Numbered from the stretch's first letter, positions 26,268-36,008 are shown. The stretch: 64,000 nucleotides of DNA from Mycobacterium dioxanotrophicus (GCF_002157835.1 NZ_CP020809.1:6510001-6574000), one strand, 5' to 3'. Notes: generated from the letters alone by a model not told the origin. Numbers and translations are program-made.

Positions 26268-26314
26268 ACTGAGGGACAAATCTCGGCCTGATCTTGTCCC
26301 TCAGTACAGTCTCG
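26268..26314 (-). terminator. 12-bp perfect hairpin and right copy of the 47-bp repeat
   Basis: ACTGAGGGACAA (26268-26279) pairs perfectly with TTGTCCCTCAGT (26294-26305) around a 14-base loop, and shorter flanking complementarity extends the stem. It lies just beyond the stop of the flavin monooxygenase and could terminate it. The same 47-bp frame recurs at 25341-25387. Confidence 0.6.
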
Positions 26315-26323
26315 GTGTCGGCC

Positions 26324-27763
26324 TCACGCGCGAGTCCAGTGCGCGATCGCCGCACGCACATCGGAGGACCGCGGTAATCGTTCGCTGGCCCAGGCCACAT
26401 AGCCGTCGGGGCGCACCAGCACCGCGTCGGGCAGTTCGGGCCGGTTGTCGATCGCTTGCACGACGTCGCAGCCGGCGACGTCGACCGGCGCCGCGGTGAC
26501 CAACACGAACTTGCCTGCCCGCAGGAGCTCATACAGTCGGGTGTTGCCGCATTTCACGTCGGCCATCCGGCGACCGACCAACCAGTCCTCACCGCGGGCG
26601 TGGGGATAGGCGATGCCGATACCGCTCAGCAACTCGGCCACGAACCGGCGGGTACGAGGTATCCGCAGCACGGTCGCGAGGACCAGAGCCCGCAGCCGCC
26701 GCGTGACCGGTGAGCCGAGCACGATCTGGTTGAACGCGTCGGTCATCTGCAGCACCCGCTCGCCGACCGGATGCCGTTCGCGTTCGTAGCTGTCCAGCAG
26801 CCACGGCGGGGCCTGCCCGCGGACCGCGGCCGCGAGCTTCCAACCCAGGTTGATGGCGTCGCCGAGCCCGGTGTTCATACCCTGCCCGCCCAGCGGGGAA
26901 TGCACGTGTGCGGCGTCGCCCGCCAGGAACACCCGCCCCGACCGGTAGTGCCGGGCCTGCCGTCGTTCACTGAGGAAACGTGAGCTCCACCGCATGTCGC
27001 TCATGCCGAAGTCTTCGCCGGCGATCCGGTTGAACGCGCCGCGCATCTCGTCGAGGGTCACGGGCTCGTCCAGCGGCGCCTGCTCCCGCGACCGGTCCCA
27101 GGCGATCGCCCGGAACCAGCCGTCACCGAACGGCACGAACAGCACCACGCCGTCGGCGCTCGTCCGGCCGAACAGGGTCTCGGTGGGCTGCTCTGCCAGC
27201 CGGACATCGGCCAGCAAGATGTGGGTGGCGTATTGCTTGCCGACGAAGTCGATGCCGAGCAGCTCGCGTACCGCGCTGTGCGCGCCGTCGCAACCCACCA
27301 CATAGTCGGCCCGCAGACTGTCCCCGCCGGCCAGCTCGACCGTCACGCCGTCGTCGTCCTGCTGGAGCCCGACCACTTCGGCACCACGGCGCACCGTGAC
27401 GCCCAGCTGCGCGGCCCGCTCTTCCAGCACGTGCTCGGTGCCGCTCTGCGGGACGATCAACACCATGCCGAACTGCGTCGGCAACTCACGCAGGTCCAAC
27501 GTGCGGCCGCCGGGCGGAGCCACGTCGTGGACCGGCACTCCGCGAGCGATCAACTCATCGACCAGCCCCCGCCCGTCGAGCAGCTCAAGGGTGCGGGCAT
27601 GCACGGCGAACGCCCTGGTGATGTTGGGCGTTGAGGTGCGCTCCTCGAGCACTGTGACCGCCGCACCGCCGAGCGCGAGCTCGCAGGCCAGCATCAAACC
27701 GGTCGGCCCGGCACCGACCACCAGAACCTCACGGGTTCCCACAGGAACCGATGCTAGCGACAC
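26324..27763 (-). CDS. FAD-dependent aromatic monooxygenase (class A hydroxylase)
   Basis: A 479-residue NAD(P)H-dependent flavin hydroxylase. The FAD fingerprint GAGPTGLMLACELALGG is at 17-33, the VVGCDGAHSAVRELLG motif (DG motif) at about 162-177, and the second FAD motif RVFLAGDAAHVHSPLGGQGMNTGLGDA at about 280-306. A C-terminal thioredoxin-like extension follows, as in PheA/TfdB and rifampicin-monooxygenase-like members. Possible substrates are phenols, polyketides or rifamycins; the sequence does not decide. The start is a GTG. It diverges from the Mrp operon. Confidence 0.88.
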   Translation of the reverse strand: MSLASVPVGTREVLVVGAGPTGLMLACELALGGAAVTVLEERTSTPNITRAFAVHARTLELLDGRGLVDELIARGVPVHDVAPPGGRTLDLRELPTQFGMVLIVPQSGTEHVLEERAAQLGVTVRRGAEVVGLQQDDDGVTVELAGGDSLRADYVVGCDGAHSAVRELLGIDFVGKQYATHILLADVRLAEQPTETLFGRTSADGVVLFVPFGDGWFRAIAWDRSREQAPLDEPVTLDEMRGAFNRIAGEDFGMSDMRWSSRFLSERRQARHYRSGRVFLAGDAAHVHSPLGGQGMNTGLGDAINLGWKLAAAVRGQAPPWLLDSYERERHPVGERVLQMTDAFNQIVLGSPVTRRLRALVLATVLRIPRTRRFVAELLSGIGIAYPHARGEDWLVGRRMADVKCGNTRLYELLRAGKFVLVTAAPVDVAGCDVVQAIDNRPELPDAVLVRPDGYVAWASERLPRSSDVRAAIAHWTRA

Positions 27764-27867
27764 CCGCCCACGTAGAATGGCCGAAACCCGACGCCATTTG
27801 TGCTCGTTGATTCCGCGTCAGCGCTCAACGGTGTCCGACACCCCGACCCCAACCAGATCGGAGTGCC

Positions 27868-30750
27868 ATGCTCGCCGTATTGGTCGCTCACGCGGTAGCC
27901 ACCGCGCTTGCGCCCCTTCTGGTCGCCAGATGGGGCCGAGCGGCGTTTTATCCGCTTGCCCTCGTGCCGCTCGGATCGCTGGTGTGGGTGGCGCTGAACT
28001 GGCCCAGCCACGACCGGGTGCCCACCGTGCACATCCCGTGGCTCCCCGAATTGTCGATGGACATCACGCTGCGCTTCGACTCGCTCGCGGCAATCATGAG
28101 TGTGCTGGTGCTGGCCATCGGCGCGCTCGTCCTCTTCTATTGCGCCGACTACTTCCACCACCACGACGGGCACAAAGAGAACCGGCTGCCCAGCTTCGCC
28201 GCCGAGCTGGTCGCGTTCTCCGGAGCGATGTTCGGGCTGGTGGCCAGCGACAACATGCTGGTGCTCTACATCTTCTGGGAAACCACCACAGTGCTGTCGT
28301 TCCTGCTCGTCGGCCACTACGCCGAACGCGCCACCAGCCGCCGCGCCGCCACCCAGGCCTTACTGGTGACGACCTTCGGCGGGCTGGCCATGCTGGTCGG
28401 CATCGTGGTGCTCGGGCAGCTGGCGGGCACCTATCTGTTGTCGGAGCTGATCGCGTCCCCGCCCGGTGGCACCGCGACCGCGATCGGCGTGGCGCTGATC
28501 CTCGTCGGCGCGCTGTCCAAATCGGCGATCGTCCCGATGCACTTCTGGCTCCCCGGAGCGATGGCGGCCCCCACCCCCGTCAGTGCCTATCTGCATGCCG
28601 CCGCCATGGTGAAGGCCGGTGTCTACCTGGTGGCACGGATGACGCCGGGATTCGCCGACACCCCGCTGTGGCGACCGATGGTGATCGGTCTCGGTCTGCT
28701 CACCATGCTGCTGGCCGGCTGGCGGGCGGTGCGCGAATACGACCTCAAGTTGATCCTGGCGTTCGGCACGGTGAGCCAGCTGGGCCTGATCACCGTGATG
28801 GTCGGGGCCGGCGGCAGCGACATGATGCTCGCCGGGTTGGCCATGCTGTGCGCGCACGCGATGTTCAAGGCGGCGCTGTTCATGGTGGTCGGCGTGATCG
28901 ACCACGCCACCGGGACCCGCGACATCCGCAGACTGGCGGGCCTCGGGCGGCACAACCGTCCCCTGTTCGCCATCGCCGTCGGCGCGACCGCGAGCATGGC
29001 CGCGTTGCCGCCGTTCTTCGGGTTCGTCGCCAAGGAGGCCGACCTGGAGACCGTGCTGCACAGCCCGGCGCTGGGCTCCGCGGCCCCGTGGGTGCTGACC
29101 GGCATCGTGGTGGGCTCGGTGTTCACCACGATCTACAGCCTGCGATTCCTCTGGGGCGCGTTCTCCGCCAAGGGACTGCCGCAGCCGAGCACCCGGGTCG
29201 CCGAAATGCATCGCCCCTCAACCAGTTTCCTCACCGCACCGGCCATCCTCGCCGCTGCGGGCCTGGCCTTCGGGCTGTGGCCGGCAGGCATGGACGCGGT
29301 GCTCGACGAATACGCCACCACCATGCCCGGCGGCTCGGGTTATCACCTGGCGCTGTGGCACGGGTTGGGCCTGCCGCTGCTGCTGTCGGCTGTCGTGCTC
29401 GCGGTCGGTACGGCCGCGTTCTTCGGCAGGAACCGATTGCCCCGCACGGCATCCGGCTTCCTACCGCTGGGCAACGCCGACCGCATGTACGACGCGGTGA
29501 TCCGCGGACTGGACATCCTGGCGGTCCGGTTGACCGCTGTGACGCAACGCGGCTCGCTGCCTGCCACCCAGTCGGTGATCCTCTCCACGCTCGTACTGGT
29601 GCCGATCATCATGCTGGCGTTGGGCGCCCGCGACCGCCCAGACTTCGCACTGTGGGATTCCCCGATACAGGTGGTCGTCGGAGTGCTGATGCTGGCCGCC
29701 GCACTCGGCGCCGTGGTGATGCGCAACCGGCTGGCCGCCGTTCTGCTGATCGGCGTGACCGGCTACGGCTGCGGCGCGATCTTCGCCTTCCACGGCGCCC
29801 CTGACCTTGCCTTGACCCAATTCCTGGTCGAGACACTGGTTTTGGTGATCTTCCTGTTGGTGTTGCGGACCCTGCCCGCCGAGGCGGACCGGACCAACAT
29901 CAACCGTCACCGGTTGCCGCGCGCCCTTCTGGCGCTGGCGGTCGGGGCCGCGGTCACCACCCTGGCGGTCTACGCGATGGCGGCGCGCACCGGCGTCGGC
30001 ATCGCCGCGCTGCTACCGGACGCGGCCTATTACCGCGGACACGGGTCCAACACCGTCAACGTGCTGCTGGTCGACATCCGCGCCTGGGACACCATGGGCG
30101 AGGTCATGGTGCTGCTGGTGGCGGCGACGGGCGTGGCGTCGCTGGTGTTCCGGCACCGTCGGTTCGGCGCGGCGCCCCGCGTCAGCCAGGCCGTCGGTCA
30201 GCCCGACATCGGGCCCATCGCCGCCTACAGCCCGGCCGCGGGTGACATCACCTGGCTGCGCGGCAGCGAACTGCGCGATCCCCGGCACCGGTCGCTGGTG
30301 CTCGAGGTCGCCACGCGCGTCATCTTCCCGCTGATCATGATGTTGTCGGCATATTTCTTCTTCGCCGGGCACAACCATCCGGGCGGAGGTTTCGCCGGTG
30401 GGCTGACCGCAGGCCTGGCTCTGGTCCTGCGGTATCTGGCCGGCGGGCGCTACGAACTCGGCGAGACGCTGCCGCTGGACGCGGGCAAGATCCTGGGCAC
30501 CGGACTCGCCCTGTCGGCCACGACTGCCATCACGTCGGTGGCCTTGGGCGCACCCGCGTTGTCGTCGGCCGTGGTTCAGCTCGACCTCCCGGTGTTCGGC
30601 CACGTCAAGCTGGTCACCGCACTGTTCTTCGACCTGGGGGTGTATCTCATCGTCGTCGGCCTGGTGCTCGATGTCCTGCGCAGTCTCGGCGCGCGGGTGG
30701 ACAACGAGATGGCAGAGGCGGCCGGGCTCGCCAAGGCGGTGGCGCGATGA
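27868..30750 (+). CDS. mrpA: Na+/H+ antiporter subunit A with fused subunit B
   Basis: A 960-residue membrane protein, the large subunit of the Mrp (Mnh/Sha) cation/proton antiporter. It has the NuoL-like proton-channel core: LVLYIFWETTTVLSFLLVG, the Lys-containing GALSKSAIVPMHFWLPGAMAAPTPVSAYLHAAAMVKAG segment and FMVVGVIDHATGTRDIRRLAGLG. The MrpA-specific region follows, and a C-terminal MrpB domain at about 815-950 (FPLIMMLSAYFFFAGHNHPGGGFAGG). No separate mrpB exists, so A and B are fused, as in other actinobacteria. It exports Na+ and supports pH and salt tolerance. The stop overlaps the mrpC start. Confidence 0.95.
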   Translation: MLAVLVAHAVATALAPLLVARWGRAAFYPLALVPLGSLVWVALNWPSHDRVPTVHIPWLPELSMDITLRFDSLAAIMSVLVLAIGALVLFYCADYFHHHDGHKENRLPSFAAELVAFSGAMFGLVASDNMLVLYIFWETTTVLSFLLVGHYAERATSRRAATQALLVTTFGGLAMLVGIVVLGQLAGTYLLSELIASPPGGTATAIGVALILVGALSKSAIVPMHFWLPGAMAAPTPVSAYLHAAAMVKAGVYLVARMTPGFADTPLWRPMVIGLGLLTMLLAGWRAVREYDLKLILAFGTVSQLGLITVMVGAGGSDMMLAGLAMLCAHAMFKAALFMVVGVIDHATGTRDIRRLAGLGRHNRPLFAIAVGATASMAALPPFFGFVAKEADLETVLHSPALGSAAPWVLTGIVVGSVFTTIYSLRFLWGAFSAKGLPQPSTRVAEMHRPSTSFLTAPAILAAAGLAFGLWPAGMDAVLDEYATTMPGGSGYHLALWHGLGLPLLLSAVVLAVGTAAFFGRNRLPRTASGFLPLGNADRMYDAVIRGLDILAVRLTAVTQRGSLPATQSVILSTLVLVPIIMLALGARDRPDFALWDSPIQVVVGVLMLAAALGAVVMRNRLAAVLLIGVTGYGCGAIFAFHGAPDLALTQFLVETLVLVIFLLVLRTLPAEADRTNINRHRLPRALLALAVGAAVTTLAVYAMAARTGVGIAALLPDAAYYRGHGSNTVNVLLVDIRAWDTMGEVMVLLVAATGVASLVFRHRRFGAAPRVSQAVGQPDIGPIAAYSPAAGDITWLRGSELRDPRHRSLVLEVATRVIFPLIMMLSAYFFFAGHNHPGGGFAGGLTAGLALVLRYLAGGRYELGETLPLDAGKILGTGLALSATTAITSVALGAPALSSAVVQLDLPVFGHVKLVTALFFDLGVYLIVVGLVLDVLRSLGARVDNEMAEAAGLAKAVAR

Positions 30751-31211
30751 CGACGTTCCTGGTTCCCCTGCTGCTCATCGGCGGCCTCACCAGCACCGGG
30801 GTCTACCTGCTGCTCGAACGCAACCTGACCCGGATGCTCCTGGGCCTGCTGTTGATCGGCAATGCCGTCAACCTGCTGATGCTGACCGTCGGCGGGGCAT
30901 CGGGCAATCCGCCGATCCGCGGCAACACCAGCGACGGCGCCACCACCACGGCCGATCCGCTCGCGCAGGGCATGATCCTGACCGCCATCGTCATCAGCAT
31001 GGGCATCGCGGCGTTCGTGCTGGCCCTGGCCTACCGGTCATACCGGCTGACCACTGTGGAAGAGGTCAGCAACGATCCCGAGGACACCCGGGTGTCGCAG
31101 CAGTCCGGCACAGAAGACGAGGCGGAAGACATCCCCCAGCCAACGGCCGCCCTCGATACCGACGCCCCCGACGAGCTGGACGCACTGCCCGGTTTCGAGG
31201 GCGCCAAGTGA
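30747..31211 (+). CDS. mrpC: Na+/H+ antiporter subunit C
   Basis: A 154-residue NuoK-like subunit with three helices. RNLTRMLLGLLLIGNAVNLLML and DPLAQGMILTAIVISMGIAAFVLALAYR are the conserved segments. The last 45 or so residues form an acidic, probably disordered tail longer than in typical MrpC (about 110-115 residues). It overlaps mrpA and mrpD by 4 bases each. Confidence 0.93.
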   Translation: MTTFLVPLLLIGGLTSTGVYLLLERNLTRMLLGLLLIGNAVNLLMLTVGGASGNPPIRGNTSDGATTTADPLAQGMILTAIVISMGIAAFVLALAYRSYRLTTVEEVSNDPEDTRVSQQSGTEDEAEDIPQPTAALDTDAPDELDALPGFEGAK

Positions 31212-32806
31212 GCGCGCAAGGCCTGATCCCGCTGCCGGTGCTGATCCCGGCGCTCGGTGCGGCCGCCACCTTGGTGGCCGGTCGTCGTCCGCGATTGCAG
31301 CGGATCATCACCCAAGTGGCGCTGGCGACGGTGGTCGCGGTGTGCGCGGCCCTGCTGTACCTGGCCGACCGCGACGGCACGCTCGTGCTGCATGTCGGCG
31401 GCTGGGCGCAGAGCGTGCCCGGCATGGGCCCGCTGGGCATCACGCTCGTGGTCGACCGGCTCTCGGCGCTGATGCTGGTGGTGTCGTCGATCGTGTTGCT
31501 GGCGGTGGTGGTCTACGCCATCGGGCAGGGTATCCGCGACGGCGACGAACGCCAACCGGTGTCCATCTTCATGCCCACTTACCTGGTGCTGTCGGCCGGT
31601 GTGTGCACGGCGTTCCTGGCCGGCGACCTGTTCAACCTGTTCGTCGGGTTCGAGGTGCTGCTGGCGGCGAGCTTCGTGCTGCTGACCATCGGCGCCAGCC
31701 CCGACCGGGTGCGGGCGGGCATCTCGTACGTGATGGTGTCGATGGTGTCGTCGCTGATCTTCCTGATCGGCATCGCGCTGATCTACGCCGCCACCGGCAC
31801 CCTCAACCTGGCCGAGCTGGCGCTGCGGCTCGACGGGATATCGACCGGCACCCGCGACGCCCTGTTCGCCGTCCTGCTGGTGGCGTTCGGGATCAAGGCC
31901 GCGGTGTTCCCACTGTCGGCCTGGCTGCCCGACTCGTACCCCACCGCGCCCGCACCCGTCACGGCCGTGTTCGCCGGGTTGCTGACGAAAGTCGGCGTGT
32001 ACGCCATCATCCGGGCGCACTCGCTGTTGTTCCCGGGCGGCGGACTGGATTCGGTGCTGCTGGTGGCCGGACTGCTGACGATGGTGATCGGCATCCTCGG
32101 CGCCATCGCGCAGAGCGACATCAAGCGGCTGCTGTCCTTCACGCTCGTCAGCCACATCGGCTACATGGTGTTCGGGGTCGCGCTCGGCAATCAGCTGGGA
32201 ATGTCCGGGGCGATCTACTACGTCGCGCACCACATCGTCGTGCAGACGACGTTGTTCCTGGTGGTCGGTCTCATCGAACGGCAGGCCGGGGCGTCGACGC
32301 TGCAGCGGCTGGGCGGTTTGGCCGCCGCCAGCCCGGTGCTGGCCTTCGTGTTCGTCGTGCCCGCCCTCAATCTCGGTGGGATCCCGCCGTTCTCCGGATT
32401 CATCGGGAAGATCGCACTGCTGGAGGCCGGCGCCCAGAACGGGTCGGCACTGGCCTGGATCCTGGTGGCCGGCGCCGTCGTCACGAGCCTTTTGACGCTC
32501 TACGTCGTGGCCCGGGTGTGGACCAAGGCGTTCTGGCGGGCTCGCGCTGACGCGCCCGAGGGGCATCTGGCCGCGGCCGCCCCGGCGGTGTTGCTCGACG
32601 ACATCGAGGACATCGAGTTCGCCGACCGGGACAGCGTGGGGCGCATGCCGATCGGGATGTTGATACCGACGGGTGCGTTGATCGCGGTGGGGCTGGCCCT
32701 GACCGTCGCCGCCGGACCGATCTTCTCCTACGCCGAGCGGTCGGCCGCCGAGGTGCTCGACCGGGGGCAGTACATCTCGGCGGTGCTGGCAGGTGGTGAG
32801 CGATGA
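31208..32806 (+). CDS. mrpD: Na+/H+ antiporter subunit D
   Basis: A 532-residue NuoN/NuoM-like proton-translocating subunit. Landmarks are GDLFNLFVGFEVLLAASFVLL, FGIKAAVFPLSAWLPDSYPTAPAPVTAVFAGLLTKVGVYA (channel Lys) and SDIKRLLSFTLVSHIGYMVFG. The GTG start overlaps the mrpC stop by 4 bases (GTGA). The frame continues upstream out of phase with any gene, so the GTG is the real start. Confidence 0.95.
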   Translation: MSAQGLIPLPVLIPALGAAATLVAGRRPRLQRIITQVALATVVAVCAALLYLADRDGTLVLHVGGWAQSVPGMGPLGITLVVDRLSALMLVVSSIVLLAVVVYAIGQGIRDGDERQPVSIFMPTYLVLSAGVCTAFLAGDLFNLFVGFEVLLAASFVLLTIGASPDRVRAGISYVMVSMVSSLIFLIGIALIYAATGTLNLAELALRLDGISTGTRDALFAVLLVAFGIKAAVFPLSAWLPDSYPTAPAPVTAVFAGLLTKVGVYAIIRAHSLLFPGGGLDSVLLVAGLLTMVIGILGAIAQSDIKRLLSFTLVSHIGYMVFGVALGNQLGMSGAIYYVAHHIVVQTTLFLVVGLIERQAGASTLQRLGGLAAASPVLAFVFVVPALNLGGIPPFSGFIGKIALLEAGAQNGSALAWILVAGAVVTSLLTLYVVARVWTKAFWRARADAPEGHLAAAAPAVLLDDIEDIEFADRDSVGRMPIGMLIPTGALIAVGLALTVAAGPIFSYAERSAAEVLDRGQYISAVLAGGER

Positions 32807-33342
32807 GACACCCACTGCTGCGGCTGTGGATCCTGTGTTTCCTGATCCTGGTCTGGTGCCTGTTGTGGGGCCACTTCTCGATCGCCAACATGGCGAGCGG
32901 GCTGGTGGTGGCGCTGGTCATCACGCTGCTGCTGCCGTTGCCCGCGGTGCCGGTCGAAGGTCGGCTGCATCCTCTGTCGCTGCTGAAACTCAATGTACTG
33001 GTGGGCTATTACCTCGTGCTGTCCTCGGTGCAGGTGGCCTGGCTGGCGATCCGGCCCGGCCCGCCACCGCTGGTCGCCGTCCTGCGGGCACATTTGGCAC
33101 TCAAGTCGGATCTGGTGCTGGCCCTGGCGGTCAACATCTTCAACCTCATCCCGGGCTCGATCGTGCTGGAGATCGACCAGTCGCGCCGAATGCTCTATCT
33201 GCACGTCATCGACGTGGGTTCGGAGCGGTCGGTGCAGCGGTTCTACCGTCAGGTCGAACAGGTCGAGCGGATGTTGGTGGCGGCCTTCGAACGGGATGAG
33301 GATTGGCGGCCGGCGGCGGAGCAGGGGGTGGAGCCCGCATGA
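32803..33342 (+). CDS. mrpE: Na+/H+ antiporter subunit E
   Basis: A 179-residue subunit with two N-terminal helices and a cytosolic C-terminal domain. LTPGS-like NLIPGSIVLEIDQSRRMLYLHVIDV is the MrpE signature. The ATG overlaps the mrpD stop by 4 bases. MrpE is needed for full assembly or activity of the antiporter. Confidence 0.93.
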   Translation: MRHPLLRLWILCFLILVWCLLWGHFSIANMASGLVVALVITLLLPLPAVPVEGRLHPLSLLKLNVLVGYYLVLSSVQVAWLAIRPGPPPLVAVLRAHLALKSDLVLALAVNIFNLIPGSIVLEIDQSRRMLYLHVIDVGSERSVQRFYRQVEQVERMLVAAFERDEDWRPAAEQGVEPA

Positions 33343-33373
33343 AGGGCCAGCGAGGAGCGAAGGCGGATCGCGC

Positions 33374-33661
33374 ATGAATACCGTCTGGATCATTGCCGCG
33401 GTGATGCTGTCGGCCGCCGCGGCCACCACCATGTTCCGGTTGCTGGCCGGGCCGACCACTCTGGACCGCCTCGTGGCTCTCGACACCCTGGTTGCGGTGA
33501 CGATGTGTGCGATCGGCACCTGGGCGGCGTTCAGCCTGGACAGCACGGTGACCTACAGCCTCACCGCGTTGGCGTTGATCAGCTTTGTCGGCTCGGTGAG
33601 CGTGGCGCGCTTCCGCGTGCCCGACAAGGACAAGCCGCGGAACAAGCGGGGAGTGTCGTGA
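33374..33661 (+). CDS. mrpF: Na+/H+ antiporter subunit F
   Basis: A 95-residue, three-helix subunit. RLLAGPTTLDRLVALDTLVA is the conserved MrpF region, including the Asp of PTTLDR. It begins 31 bases after mrpE, the only real gap in the operon, and ends in a 4-base overlap with mrpG. Confidence 0.92.
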   Translation: MNTVWIIAAVMLSAAAATTMFRLLAGPTTLDRLVALDTLVAVTMCAIGTWAAFSLDSTVTYSLTALALISFVGSVSVARFRVPDKDKPRNKRGVS

Positions 33662-33990
33662 ACGTCCTCGACATCGTCACCGCGGTCCTGATCCTGGGTG
33701 GCTCGACCCTGTCGTTGACCGCTGCGATCGGCGTGGTCCGCTTCCCGGACACGCTGTCGCGCATGCACGCCGCGAGCAAGCCGCAGGTGCTCGGACTGCT
33801 TCTGGTGCTGGCCGGCGCCGCGATCCGGCTGCGGGGCAATGCCGACGTCGGCATGGTGATCCTGACGGGTCTGTTCACCTTGATCACGGCGCCCGTAGTG
33901 GCCAATCGGGTCGGGCAACTCGCCTACCGCGAGCAGAACATCCGCGACGACCTGCTCACGCGTGACGACTTGCGCGACATCGACAGCTGA
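33658..33990 (+). CDS. mrpG: Na+/H+ antiporter subunit G
   Basis: A 110-residue, three-helix subunit. GVVRFPDTLSRMHAASKPQVLG is the diagnostic MrpG motif. The GTG start overlaps the mrpF stop (GTGA). It closes the complete A(B)CDEFG antiporter operon. Confidence 0.93.
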   Translation: MNVLDIVTAVLILGGSTLSLTAAIGVVRFPDTLSRMHAASKPQVLGLLLVLAGAAIRLRGNADVGMVILTGLFTLITAPVVANRVGQLAYREQNIRDDLLTRDDLRDIDS

Positions 33991-34028
33991 GCACCCCTGG
34001 CGAGCGAAGTTCGGGAACACTGGAAACA

Positions 34029-34943
34029 GTGAGCAGAACTGACGACGACACCTGGGACATCAACGAGAGCGTGGGTGCGACGGCGCTGGGCGTGGCGATG
34101 GCGCGTGCCCGCGAGACCGAGTCCGAATCTCCGCTGTTCCTCGATCCGTACGCGCAGATGTTTCTCGATGCCGCCGCCGAGCGGGGCTGGGTCCCGCCGC
34201 AGGGCGCGATGGCCGAGCGGATCAAGACCATCGGCGATTACGCCGCGTCGCGGACGAAGTGGTTCGACGAGTTCTTCATCGCCGCGGGCGCCAGCGGCGT
34301 GCGACAGGCGGTGATCCTCGCCGCGGGGCTCGATGCCCGGGCCTGGCGATTGCCGTGGGTCGGCGACAGCGTGGTCTACGAGATCGACCAGCCCAAGGTG
34401 CTGCAGTTCAAAGCCGAGGTCTTGGAGTCACACCATGCCCGGCCGGCCGCGGCGCAGGTGGCGGTCCCCGTCGACCTCCGGCGGGACTGGCCGACCGTAT
34501 TGCGCCAGGCGGGGTTCGACCCGGCGCAACCCACCGCATGGTCGGTTGAGGGTCTGCTGCCCTATCTGCCGGCCACCGCGCAGGATCTGCTCTTCGAGCG
34601 GATCACCGAATTGTCGGCCCGCGACAGCCGTATCGCCGTCGAGGGCTTCAGCGCCGACTTCTTCACCGATGACTACCTGGCACGCCGCCAGGCCCGGCTG
34701 CAGCAGCTACGTGAGCAGGCCGCCGAGACGGGTCACGACATGCCCGATCCGGCCCAGCTCTGGTACCTCGAGGAGCGCGCGGACGTGGCGACGTGGCTAC
34801 ACGACCACTGCTGGCAGGTCTCGTCCGTGGCGGCCGACGAACTGATGGCCCGTTATCACCGGGCGCCCCTCGACGACTCCGACGACGCACGGGTGCCGTC
34901 GGTGTTCGTCGAGGGCGTCCTGAACGAGCGTCCCGAGGGCTGA
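34029..34943 (+). CDS. SAM-dependent methyltransferase, mycobacterial TIGR00027/LCM type
   Basis: A 304-residue class I methyltransferase of the large mycobacterial leucine-carboxyl-methyltransferase-like paralogue group. The N-terminal DTWDINESVGATALGVAMARA and FLDPYAQMFLDAA, then QAVILAAGLDARAWRLPW (SAM-binding) and VYEIDQPKVLQFK, are family hallmarks. These proteins probably methylate small acids or lipids; none has a firm function that I could transfer here. GTG start, 38 bases after mrpG. Confidence 0.9.
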   Translation: MSRTDDDTWDINESVGATALGVAMARARETESESPLFLDPYAQMFLDAAAERGWVPPQGAMAERIKTIGDYAASRTKWFDEFFIAAGASGVRQAVILAAGLDARAWRLPWVGDSVVYEIDQPKVLQFKAEVLESHHARPAAAQVAVPVDLRRDWPTVLRQAGFDPAQPTAWSVEGLLPYLPATAQDLLFERITELSARDSRIAVEGFSADFFTDDYLARRQARLQQLREQAAETGHDMPDPAQLWYLEERADVATWLHDHCWQVSSVAADELMARYHRAPLDDSDDARVPSVFVEGVLNERPEG

Positions 34944-34953
34944 GAGCCCGGAG

Positions 34954-35187
34954 TTACTTCGGCGTGGCCTTGACCGTCGGGGCGGCGAAAGAGGTCTCCG
35001 GCGCCGTCGGCGGCGTGGTCATGGTGACGGTGGCGCCCAGCTTCATGGCGACCTGATCGGTGGTTCCGCCCACTGTGGCCTGGGTGCCGTCGATCGCGGT
35101 GATCACACCCATCACGGCCATGGCGCCCAGACCGGCGACCGCCGCCAACTTCTTCACGCGGTGGCGCGGCTTGTCTGGCTGGTACAT
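34954..35187 (-). CDS. Small exported or membrane-anchored protein
   Basis: A 77-residue protein with a basic N-terminus (PDKPRHRVKK), one hydrophobic helix (LAAVAGLGAMAVMGVITAI) and a Thr/Pro-rich tail. An AGAGGAG ribosome site precedes the ATG. Similar short proteins of unknown function are common in mycobacteria. It stands alone, convergent with the methyltransferase gene. Confidence 0.7.
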   Translation of the reverse strand: MYQPDKPRHRVKKLAAVAGLGAMAVMGVITAIDGTQATVGGTTDQVAMKLGATVTMTTPPTAPETSFAAPTVKATPK

Positions 35188-35330
35188 CTGTTCTCCTCTG
35201 GCAAACGAGCGTTTCGGGCTTCCCGACCGGAGCCCAAATGGTGACAGGGCGTCGATGAGAGAACGCTGATAAAAGCCGCGGTGAACTTTGCTCTCAGCGT
35301 TCTGTCAGCCGCCATGGAGATCGTGGACAT

Positions 35331-36008
35331 GTGACAGCGACTCAACACGCCGCCAGACCCGTCAGCGCTGCGCTCGTCCTCCTCGCCGGATTCTTCGGCC
35401 TGGCGGCCGTCGCCTACCGGGCTCACACCGGCACCGCGCTCGACCACGCGGTGTTCGACTGGTTCGTCGGGCATCGGCAGTCCTGGCTGACCATGGTCGC
35501 CATCGCCATCACCGATATCGGCAGTCCGGGCGCCATCGTCGCCCTCGCGTTCGTCGCTGCCGCAGTGATCTGGTGGCGCACGCGGGCGACGCTCACCGCG
35601 GCCGTGGTGCTCGCCACGGTCGGGCTGCCGTCGGTGGTGAGCACCGCGACCAAACTTGTCGTCGGTTCCGACCGTCCGCCGGCCGCCACCCAACTGCTCG
35701 CCGAAACCGACCACTCATTTCCCTCGGGGCACGTCACGGGGACGGTGGCGCTGCTGGGCATCCTCGCGGTCATCGTCGGGCAACGCTGGGGCCGCACACC
35801 TGCGCTGCTGACCGGTGCCGCCCTGGCCGGATTCGTGGTGGCGGCCACCCGGCTCTATCTCGGCGTGCATTGGCTCACCGATGTCCTCGGCGGCGCGGTG
35901 CTCGGGTCCGCCGCCGTACTGCTCGGGTCGGCGTTCCTGAGCTGGCATGCGACCCTCTCGACCCCGACGCGCACTCTGGTGTCAGCTGGGCCCAAACTGT
36001 CTGGATGA
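35331..36008 (+). CDS. PAP2-family membrane phosphatase
   Basis: A 225-residue, about six-helix phosphatase. The three-part PAP2 signature is complete: KLVVGSDRPP, then FPSGH and RLYLGVHWLTDVLGG. It dephosphorylates a lipid phosphate such as phosphatidate or a polyprenyl diphosphate at the membrane. GTG start. The stop overlaps the ATG of the histidine kinase gene by 4 bases, so the two are co-expressed. Confidence 0.92.
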   Translation: MTATQHAARPVSAALVLLAGFFGLAAVAYRAHTGTALDHAVFDWFVGHRQSWLTMVAIAITDIGSPGAIVALAFVAAAVIWWRTRATLTAAVVLATVGLPSVVSTATKLVVGSDRPPAATQLLAETDHSFPSGHVTGTVALLGILAVIVGQRWGRTPALLTGAALAGFVVAATRLYLGVHWLTDVLGGAVLGSAAVLLGSAFLSWHATLSTPTRTLVSAGPKLSG

